Assembly (NCBI GenBank): GCA_016735415.1
Contig: JAERRP010000306.1
Location: forward strand, 1 to 5,007
Direction of reading: 5' to 3'
From: Desulfobacterales bacterium
GTDB lineage: Bacteria > Desulfobacterota > Desulfobacteria > Desulfobacterales > UBA5852
DNA: 5,007 nucleotides
The notes below the pieces were generated by a model, which was not told the origin of the DNA, did not search any database, and was given only the letters and a program-made list of their open reading frames with translations. Of the stretch, positions 1 through 5,007 are shown in pieces (within the stretch, counting starts at the first letter, position 1; each line of letters begins with the position of its first letter). A program made the position numbers and the translations under genes.

Positions 1-480
1 GTCCCTCGTCATCAAGGTGGTTGGCGACAGTACCCAGAGTTCCAGCACTTTGTCCGCCGCATGCTCTTCTTTGAGATAGCGATCGTAAATCTCCCACACC
101 TGACGCGTGCCCTGCTCGGCACTGACCGCCACCCCCGGTTGGGTGGCGATCAGCGAACGGGGGAAAATGGCCGAGGCGTAGCTCTGAATGCAGAAGGTAA
201 TGTCGGCCACCCCTTCAACGGCCCGCTTGTATTGCTGCACCGGGCCTTTTCCCAACGCGCCGGAAGGATAGATCCTGATTACCAGTTCACCGCCGGTGGC
301 CGCCGCCAGATCATCGGCCAACGGCAGGAACACCTGCTGGTGCAGGGTATGCACCGTGGGCATGAAATGGGCCAGTTTGAGTTCTTTGGCAAAAACGCCG
401 GGAAGGCCGGCGGGCAGGATGATGCCGCCGGCAATGAGGGCGATTAGGGCGAATCCGGTGAACTTGATCGATTTCAGCAT
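1..480 (-). CDS. TRAP transporter substrate-binding protein, DctP-type (3' part outside window)
   Basis: The 160 visible codons begin at ATG 480-478 and stay open to the left edge, so the C-terminal half is missing. Residues 1-31 form a Sec-type signal peptide: a basic start (MLKSIK), a hydrophobic core and a probable cut after GVFA, before KELKLAHFMP. The mature start is typical of DctP-family periplasmic binding proteins: a beta strand, HFMP, a 'laDdLaaaTGGel' helix, 'RIYPSGALG' (about 69-77), then 'QQYKRAVEGVADI' (about 82-94). Such proteins hand a solute, usually an organic acid, to a DctQ/DctM membrane pair; no such genes are visible here. A strong ribosome site supports the start. The gene follows the ammonia-lyase by 49 nt in the same direction, so its ligand may belong to the same pathway, but the ligand cannot be read from this half; the arginine that usually binds the carboxylate lies further on. 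The family call is firm; the ligand is unknown. Confidence 0.85.
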   Translation of the reverse strand, partial: MLKSIKFTGFALIALIAGGIILPAGLPGVFAKELKLAHFMPTVHTLHQQVFLPLADDLAAATGGELVIRIYPSGALGKGPVQQYKRAVEGVADITFCIQSYASAIFPRSLIATQPGVAVSAEQGTRQVWEIYDRYLKEEHAADKVLELWVLSPTTLMTRD

Positions 481-529
481 GATGATCCTTCCTGGCGGGC
501 TTAGGGCTCGCGAAAAAATAAGGTACATT
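481..529 (-). other. Short intergenic gap between the ammonia-lyase and the TRAP binding-protein gene
   Basis: The gap is 49 nt. Its half next to the lyase is AT-rich (minus strand AATGTACCTTATTTTTTCG), unlike the surrounding sequence, and the other half carries the ribosome site. I see no GC-rich hairpin followed by a T run, so no intrinsic terminator. I also see no convincing -35/-10 pair. Read-through from the lyase gene is the simplest reading, but a weak internal promoter in the AT-rich half cannot be excluded. Confidence 0.5.
486..493 (-). promoter_or_regulatory. Shine-Dalgarno site of the TRAP binding-protein gene
   Basis: On the minus strand AGGAAGGA is followed by TCATC and then ATG at 480-478. 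This is a near-ideal ribosome site with a 5-nt spacer, and it fixes the start of the binding-protein gene. It is clearly stronger than the site in front of the ammonia-lyase, which would allow high expression of the exported protein even from a shared mRNA. Confidence 0.7.
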
Positions 530-2116
530 TTAATCGCCGGTCGTTGAATCCGGGGCCGCGGCGCCGTCCGCGATTCGGGTCGCCGCTTTCGGCCGCATCC
601 CCTGATCGATCATCACGGTCAGGCCTTGCAGATCACCATCCAGCCGGCGATCATGGGCTAAAACCGTTGAAACAGCGCGAATGCGGTCAAGGAATTCACG
701 GCCGGCCGGTGCGAGCTGGTTCTCTTCGCGCAACCCGGCGGCATTGGACAGGGCGATCAACTGGGTGGCCAGCACCTGCTGTAAAAGGGTTGTCACTTCA
801 GCCGCGTTGAGCGCCGCATTAAGCCCCATGCTGACTTTGTCCTGATTGCCGCCTTCGGTGGGCCGTGAAAGAACGCTGTCCGGGGCCGAGCGCTGGATGG
901 CCCGGGCGGTCAGGGCGCTGCAGGTCAACTGCAGGGCTTTGAGGCCGCATCCCTCGTAGGCCACGAGGGTTTCGGGCAGACCGCAGTTGTGGCGTGCATC
1001 CACCAGCAGAGCGTACTGCCGGTCGATCAAATCCGCAACCGACGCCGCCGCCGATTTGATCAGGTCCATGGTCAGGGCGATATGGCCGCCGTAAAAATTG
1101 CCCGCGAAAATCGTTTCACCTTCTTCCGGATCCACGATCGGGTTGTCATTGACACTGTTGAGTTCGCGCTGCAGCACCTGACGCGTCCACGTCAGGGCAT
1201 CCCGGGCCGCCCCGATCACATGGGCCGCACAACGTATGGAATAGGGGTCCTGAACCAGCCGGCCCGCGTCACTGCGGCTGTCAATCAAGCGGCTGTCGGC
1301 CAGGGCCGCGCGGATCGCCGCCGCCGCGGCCATCTGCCCCGGATGGTGTTTGAGGCGGTGGGCCGTGGGGTGAAAGGCCTGGGAGCGCCCAAACAGGATT
1401 TCGGCCGCCAGGGCCGAAGCTCGTTCGCAGACCGCCAGGGTTCGGTCGAAACGCTCCGCCGTAAGGACCCCTACGGCCGTCATCACGGCCGTACCGTTCA
1501 TGATCGCCAGGGATTCCTTGGGAACGAAGGTGTGAACCGGCAATCCGGCCTTCCGGAGCGCCCGGGCGGCCGGCAGGACCTCCCCGCCATAATAAACCTC
1601 GCGCTCACCGGCCAGAACCGCCGCCAGGTAGGACAGGGGGGTCAGATCGCCGGAAGCCCCCACCGACCCCAGCGAGGGGATGACCGGTATCACATCGTGA
1701 TTGAGCAGGCTGGCCAGCGCTTCCAGCAGCGACAGCCGCACGGCGGAATAGCCCTTGGACAGGCTCACCAGGCGGGCAAAGACAATGGCCCGGCCTTCGG
1801 TTTCGGAAAAAGGTTCCCCCGTACCGCAGCCGTGCTGCCGGATAATCTGATAGGCGAAGTCCTGGGAATGCCGGGGACCGACGGTCCGATCCGAACTGCA
1901 GCCGACACCGGTCGAAACGCCGTAAATGCGGTCGCCGGCCGACAGTGACTGTTCAAGCACCATCCGGCCGCTTTTCAGCCGGGCAATCCAGTTCGGATCG
2001 TCCGACAGGTTGACCCGGTGCCCCTCCAGGGCAACGGCGATGAGCTGATCGAGCGAGACCTCGGCGTCAGCGATGCTGATTTCAGAAAGGGGCGCAGTAT
2101 TCTCCTGGTCAGGCAT
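530..2116 (-). CDS. MIO-type aromatic amino-acid ammonia-lyase (tyrosine/phenylalanine-type rather than HutH)
   Basis: A complete 528-residue member of the HAL/PAL/TAL family, close to the usual 500-540 residues. It would remove ammonia from an aromatic amino acid to give an aryl acrylate, in the cytoplasm as a tetramer. Visible active-site elements are the catalytic Tyr65 in YGVSTGVG, the Ala154-Ser155-Gly156 triad in GASGDLTPLSY that forms the electrophilic MIO group, Asn207 in MNGT, Tyr292 and Arg296 in QDPYSIRC, NDNP at 323-326 and AGNFYGG at 338-344. The substrate loop reads RQHGCGTG, with Gln94-His95 at the selectivity pair. Residues 424-430 read NQDKVSM where HutH proteins have QEDHVSM, so the glutamate that holds the imidazole of histidine is absent and the sequence resembles Tyr/Phe lyases. 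No other hut gene is near. The neighbouring ligase and ketosynthase point to cinnamate or coumarate made as a biosynthetic starter. ATG 2116 lies 27 nt after the upstream stop with only a weak ribosome site (GGATCGGATC). The family is near certain; the substrate is inferred. Confidence 0.96.
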   Translation of the reverse strand: MPDQENTAPLSEISIADAEVSLDQLIAVALEGHRVNLSDDPNWIARLKSGRMVLEQSLSAGDRIYGVSTGVGCSSDRTVGPRHSQDFAYQIIRQHGCGTGEPFSETEGRAIVFARLVSLSKGYSAVRLSLLEALASLLNHDVIPVIPSLGSVGASGDLTPLSYLAAVLAGEREVYYGGEVLPAARALRKAGLPVHTFVPKESLAIMNGTAVMTAVGVLTAERFDRTLAVCERASALAAEILFGRSQAFHPTAHRLKHHPGQMAAAAAIRAALADSRLIDSRSDAGRLVQDPYSIRCAAHVIGAARDALTWTRQVLQRELNSVNDNPIVDPEEGETIFAGNFYGGHIALTMDLIKSAAASVADLIDRQYALLVDARHNCGLPETLVAYEGCGLKALQLTCSALTARAIQRSAPDSVLSRPTEGGNQDKVSMGLNAALNAAEVTTLLQQVLATQLIALSNAAGLREENQLAPAGREFLDRIRAVSTVLAHDRRLDGDLQGLTVMIDQGMRPKAATRIADGAAAPDSTTGD

Positions 2117-2143
2117 ATGGTTCGATCCGATCCGTTTAATTCT

Positions 2144-2984
2144 TCAGGTGTTCTGGCGCGGGGTTCCGCCTTTCGGGTCCAACCCCACGGGGCAGGCCGC
2201 CAGACAGTGAAAACAGCCCGCTATCGTTCCAACCCCCTGCACAAGGGCCCGATGAAGACGTGCAAAATCGAAATCCTCGAGCCGCTGGCGCCGTGCTTCG
2301 AGATCCTGATTTTCCAGAAGGCTGTAGATGTATTTTTGCAGTACCACGACACCCTGGGGCATGGCCCTGGGAATGCACAGCTTTTTTTTTGATCGTTCTT
2401 CGCCCCCGGATGATCGCATCGTTGGGGCAGGCCTTGATACATTCGTCGCAACCCTCACCGCAGGGATTGAAATCCAGCCTGGGATCAGGTTCCAGCTCGG
2501 CCTCGGTTAAAATAGTGTTGAAATAAACGCGGGGACCGAATTGCGGCGTCACAATATAGGTGGGCACGCCGATGGTGCCAAGACCGGCTTCGGCGGCCAC
2601 ATGCCGATGGGAAAGCTCTCCGAAAATACCCAGGTTGGTCCAATCCGGATCCACCATCGTCCCGTTGGACAGTGGGAGGGCCCGGGAGCCCTGCTGCTCC
2701 ACAAAATGGCCGATCTCCATGGCGCGCCGATTGAGAGATTCATTCGTGCGCCAGGCAACCCAGCGGGCGTTTTGGACCATGTCACCGGTCCCCACCGCCA
2801 CGGCGCCGGTAAGGAGCCGTTTACCCACGGAAATGGCCGTCCTGGCCGCCGGCCACAGGCGCGAGGGTTTATAGCGGGTCGGCGTTACGGCATTCAGATG
2901 CCGGGTCGACACCAAACCGACCAGGTCGACACCCTCCTGGAGCGCATAGGATCTGATGTTGCTCTTAAGGCGATGTTCGGACAT
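2144..2984 (-). CDS. QueG-like (COG1600) double 4Fe-4S protein, interrupted by a frameshift
   Basis: The first 198 residues are in one frame from ATG 2984: an N-terminal domain like that of epoxyqueuosine reductase, with HRHVAAEAGLGTIG (127-139), the 'FGPRVYFNTILTEAEL' segment, and a ferredoxin motif Cys175-x3-Cys179-x2-Cys182-x3-Cys186-Pro. After TIKKK the same frame turns into low-complexity sequence and stops at 2136. The next frame instead gives LCIPRAMPQG and later GCFHCLAACPVG, the expected second Cys-x2-Cys-x3-Cys-Pro motif, and stops at 2144. Reading eight rather than nine A joins the halves into about 279 residues. This is a cytoplasmic redox protein, in QueG a cobalamin-dependent reductase. 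The tryptophan and lysine of QueG's usual GLGWIGK are Thr and Val here, so it is a paralogue and the true tRNA reaction is doubtful. The start overlaps the ligase end by 20 nt, with GAGG 9 nt upstream, suggesting coupled translation. It may be a pseudogene, a sequencing error or a slippage gene. Confidence 0.87.
2382..2390 (-). other. A9 homopolymer (coding strand) at the frameshift point
   Basis: Nine consecutive T on the plus strand (nine A in the mRNA) sit exactly where the coding frame of the iron-sulfur protein changes. Upstream the frame reads ACG ATC AAA AAA AAA GCT; the frame with the second cysteine motif needs ATC AAA AAA AAG CTG TGC, that is, one A fewer. Runs of this length are prone both to sequencing indels and to RNA-polymerase slippage. 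Confidence 0.85.
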
Positions 2985-4509
2985 CTCGCTGTACCTCGAA
3001 GGCTTTTTTTAATTCTGCTTTAAGAATTTTCCCGGTTTGGTTGCGTGGGAAATCCTTGACGAAATGAATTTTGCGGGGATGCTTGAAGGCCGCAATTTTG
3101 CCGTCCAGGTAGCGGTGCAGGGCCCCTTCTTCCAATTCGCATGCTTCCGCCCGTCGCACAAAGGCCACCACGATCTCGCCGCGTCTCGCATCCGGCAGGC
3201 CCACGGCCGCAGCCTCCGCCACCTGCGGATGGTCTGCGATGGCCCGCTCCACCTCGGCCGCATAGATATTCTCACCCGCACAGATAATCAGGTCGCTCTT
3301 GCGCCCGACGATATAGACAAATCCATCTTCATCCCGCCGGCCCAGATCCCCGGTGTAAAACCAGCCGTCGCGAAGTACGGCTTCCGTGGCCTGCGGCTGG
3401 TTCCAGTATTTGAGAAAAACCGTGGGGCCTTTGACGATAATTTCACCGGTTGCGTTCGCCCCGAGGTCCCGCCCGTTATCATCCACAATCCTCAGGAGCG
3501 TATGAAACACTTCTTTCCCGATGGATCCAGCCTTGCGGACGGCGTCTTCCAGATCCAGCGCCGTGATGCGAAGCGTTTCCGTCATACCATAGCCCTGGGC
3601 GAAACGGATACCTTTCTCCCGCTGGTATTTGCGGATCAGCGGCACGGGCATGGGCGCCCCCCCGGAAATAAAAAAGTGGGTATGCGCAAAATCCGCGGCC
3701 GGCCATCGCGGTGATTTGGCCATCATTTCGTACATCACCGGTACGGCAAACATGTAGGTAATCTTCTCCCGACCGATGCACGTCAGAACGTCCGACGGAT
3801 TGTCAAAGCTTTTAAGAACCAGTTGTCCGCCGGCATAGACCACCGGCATCACCGAAGCGGCCAGGGCGCCGATGTGAAACAGCGGGGCCACGACCAGAGA
3901 TTTGCAGGTGGCATCCAGACGGTAGTTGAGCAGGGAGTGAATGGCCCCGAAAAGAAAATTACCATGGGTCAGCACGGCGCCCTTGGCGGTTCCCGTTGTG
4001 CCCGATGTGTACATGATCAGGAGGGGATCATCCAGACACACGGCCTCATCGGGCGCACCGTCCGCCACGGGCAGGCCCCGGTCAATCGTCCCGGCCGCCA
4101 GGTCTGCGGGCGGCAGGTCTTCTTCGCAGGACCAGCAATGGGCAATTCCGCGGCCCGCGGTTTTGAGTGCGGCGGCGGCCTCACGGGCATCCCGCGTGTA
4201 GACCAGTAAACGGGGGGCGCAGTCCCTGATGATGTGGTCCAGTTCGGGCAGGGCCAGATTGGCGTTCAACGGCACGATGATGGCGCCGGCCCGGGCGCAT
4301 GCAAAAAAAACTCCCAGAAAAGCGCTGGCGTCGGACATCAGGGTAACCACCCGGGCGCCCCGCTGAAGGCCGCACGCCATCAGCGCCCGGGCGATGCGGT
4401 TGACCCGTTCGTCAAACCGGCGATTGCTGCAGGCCCGGTCATCCTGCTTCAAAAAAAGCCGATCGGGATAAAGTTGCGCACGCTTGGATACCCACTCCGC
4501 CACGTTCAT
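2965..4509 (-). CDS. ANL-superfamily acyl/aryl-acid CoA (or ACP) ligase
   Basis: A complete 514-residue adenylate-forming enzyme. It would activate a carboxylic acid with ATP to an acyl-AMP and pass it to CoA or a carrier protein. Core motifs in order: YTSGTTGTAKG (167-177, ATP loop), LFHIG (210-214), ISGGAPMP (281-288), QGYGMTE (305-311), YTGDL (385-389, ribose-binding Asp388), GRKSDLIICAGENIY (402-416, hinge) and NQTGKILK (490-497) with the catalytic Lys494. All key residues are present and nothing follows the C-terminal domain, so it is a free-standing ligase. An in-frame TTG at 4539 would add ten residues (MTTWGGRGDA) inside the ketosynthase gene. ATG 4509 is preferred because MNVAEWVSKRAQLYPDRLFL matches the family start and a GGAGG-type site lies 9-10 nt upstream. 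It begins 4 nt after the ketosynthase stop. FadD-like and coumarate-ligase-like proteins share these motifs; next to an aromatic ammonia-lyase, an aryl-acrylate substrate is the best guess, not proven. Confidence 0.95.
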   Translation of the reverse strand: MNVAEWVSKRAQLYPDRLFLKQDDRACSNRRFDERVNRIARALMACGLQRGARVVTLMSDASAFLGVFFACARAGAIIVPLNANLALPELDHIIRDCAPRLLVYTRDAREAAAALKTAGRGIAHCWSCEEDLPPADLAAGTIDRGLPVADGAPDEAVCLDDPLLIMYTSGTTGTAKGAVLTHGNFLFGAIHSLLNYRLDATCKSLVVAPLFHIGALAASVMPVVYAGGQLVLKSFDNPSDVLTCIGREKITYMFAVPVMYEMMAKSPRWPAADFAHTHFFISGGAPMPVPLIRKYQREKGIRFAQGYGMTETLRITALDLEDAVRKAGSIGKEVFHTLLRIVDDNGRDLGANATGEIIVKGPTVFLKYWNQPQATEAVLRDGWFYTGDLGRRDEDGFVYIVGRKSDLIICAGENIYAAEVERAIADHPQVAEAAAVGLPDARRGEIVVAFVRRAEACELEEGALHRYLDGKIAAFKHPRKIHFVKDFPRNQTGKILKAELKKAFEVQRDVRTSP

Positions 4510-4513
4510 CGCA

Positions 4514-5007
4514 TCACCCCTCCCCCCCCAGGTCGTCAAAGGACCGCAGGATCAGGGAGACAAAGGTTCCGCCGCAAGAAAACCCGTTGACCATGCCGTA
4601 GCGTATTCGGGCCGCCGTCCGGGCGCCCATGACGAAATTCAGTGGTTGCAACGGTCTTTGCAGCCCCAGGGTCGGCGGGATTACGCTGTGTTTGAGCGAA
4701 AGCGCCATGGCGGCCGTCCGGATGCCGCCGGAGGAAAAGCTTTCCCCCACGGCCCCTTTGATGGAAGCAATAGAGGGGTTGTCGCCTTCGCCACTGAATA
4801 CGTCGGATAAGGCCGCCGTTTCCAGGCGGTCCAATTTAAGGCCCCCGTTGGCCGAAGCCGAAACATAATCCACTTGCGCCGGTGCAATGCCGGCCGCGCC
4901 CATTGCTCTTTTCATCGCCAGGATCGGCCCGCGGGGGCTAGCGGGCCAGTCGGTGGGCGGTGACGGCGCGGAACTCAACCCCCACCCCCGGATCTCAGCG
5001 TAGGGCC
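4514..5007 (-). CDS. Ketosynthase-fold protein, chain-length-factor (KS-beta)-like, C-terminal part
   Basis: The reading frame is open from the right edge to TGA 4516-4514, giving the last 163 residues of a FabF/KAS-II-type condensing-enzyme fold; the start and the active-site cysteine region lie outside. It aligns throughout with FabF C-termini: YAEIRGWG, GPILAMKRAMGAAGIAPAQV, VDYVSASANGG, the LETAALSDVF helix, IASIKGAVGESFSSGG, a helix ending VIPPTLGL, and NGFSCGGTFVSLIL at the end. In active ketosynthases the third block reads NAHGTST and the KSMTGH block carries the second histidine. Here these positions hold Ser (ASANGG) and Glu (KGAVGE), and GFGGTN is SCGGTF. Loss of both histidines is the pattern of type II PKS chain-length factors, which pair with an active KS. 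The partner KS and carrier protein would be expected just beyond the right edge. The gene ends in a G-rich stretch that leads into the ligase gene. The fold is very likely; the CLF role is inferred. Confidence 0.88.
   Translation of the reverse strand, partial: PYAEIRGWGLSSAPSPPTDWPASPRGPILAMKRAMGAAGIAPAQVDYVSASANGGLKLDRLETAALSDVFSGEGDNPSIASIKGAVGESFSSGGIRTAAMALSLKHSVIPPTLGLQRPLQPLNFVMGARTAARIRYGMVNGFSCGGTFVSLILRSFDDLGGEG
4517..4529 (-). promoter_or_regulatory. G-rich ribosome-binding region between the ketosynthase end and the ligase start
   Basis: The coding strand reads GGGGGGGGAGGGG directly before the TGA stop of the ketosynthase, and the ligase ATG follows 4 nt after that stop. The GGAGG core sits about 9-10 nt from the ATG, so it can serve as the ligase ribosome site while still coding Gly-Gly-Glu-Gly. 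The arrangement suggests translational coupling of the two proteins. Confidence 0.55.

Noticed and set aside
61..447. Plus-strand open frame of 128 codons at the left end
   Set aside because: The opposite strand encodes a signal peptide and the DctP-type fold with a strong ribosome site; the plus-strand product looks like antisense noise.
1025..1061. Perfect 9-bp inverted repeat GATCAAATC / GATTTGATC with a 19-nt spacer
   Set aside because: It is inside the lyase coding sequence, where it encodes the similar peptides LIKS and ADLID; the long loop and lack of a T run do not suggest a terminator or operator.
989..1948. Long plus-strand open frame of 319 codons opposite the ammonia-lyase gene
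   Set aside because: It lies wholly inside a gene with strong family motifs on the other strand. Its product is rich in Arg, Gly and Gln, shows no recognisable domain, and is explained by GC-rich codon structure.
530..2116. Calling the lyase hutH (histidine ammonia-lyase)
   Set aside because: The Glu that binds histidine is replaced (NQDK rather than QEDH), the selectivity pair is Gln-His, and no other histidine-degradation gene is nearby.
2904..2933. Direct repeat of GGTCGACACC spaced by 20 nt
   Set aside because: It lies within the iron-sulfur gene and results from codons for the Val-Asp-Leu-Val-Gly-Leu-Val-Ser-Thr stretch; two copies only.
2136..2984. Taking the unbroken 282-residue frame at face value as the iron-sulfur protein
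   Set aside because: After residue 201 it becomes Ser/Gly/Arg-rich sequence without family similarity, while the neighbouring frame carries the expected second cysteine motif.
3037..3714. Plus-strand open frame of 225 codons opposite the ligase gene, and a 160-codon one at 2541-3023 opposite the iron-sulfur gene
   Set aside because: Both mirror well-supported minus-strand genes, have no plausible ribosome site or motif, and overlap them entirely or nearly so.

Overview
This is a densely coding, GC-rich window in which all five recognisable genes lie on the minus strand, so transcription runs from high to low coordinates. The gene content is a type II ketosynthase-like protein, an ANL-family ligase, a QueG-like iron-sulfur protein, an aromatic amino-acid ammonia-lyase and a TRAP substrate-binding protein. 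With the codon usage, this fits a GC-rich proteobacterium or Desulfobacterota-like anaerobe. That placement is an inference; there is no rRNA or other taxonomic marker in the window.

Layout in order of transcription: (1) 5007-4514, the C-terminal third of a ketosynthase-fold protein that lacks both catalytic histidines and so looks like a chain-length-factor (KS-beta) subunit; its start is outside the window. (2) 4509-2965, a complete acyl/aryl-CoA (or ACP) ligase starting 4 nt after the ketosynthase stop. (3) 2984-2144, a COG1600/QueG-like protein with two 4Fe-4S motifs. It overlaps the ligase by 20 nt and is interrupted by a frameshift at a run of nine A (coding strand). (4) 2116-530, a complete MIO-type ammonia-lyase. 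(5) 480-1, the N-terminal 160 residues of an exported TRAP (DctP-type) binding protein that runs off the left edge. Gaps between genes are 4, -20, 27 and 49 nt, and no terminator is visible, so this is probably one operon.

The likely theme is an aromatic-primed polyketide pathway. The lyase would make a cinnamate or coumarate-type acid from Phe or Tyr, the ligase would activate it, and a KS/CLF pair would extend it. This logic is known from flexirubin, aryl polyene and dialkylresorcinol clusters. The QueG-like iron-sulfur protein and the TRAP binding protein are not, as far as I know, standard members of those clusters and are the least explained parts. The lyase would easily be mislabelled as histidine ammonia-lyase (HutH), but its active-site residues argue against histidine as substrate.
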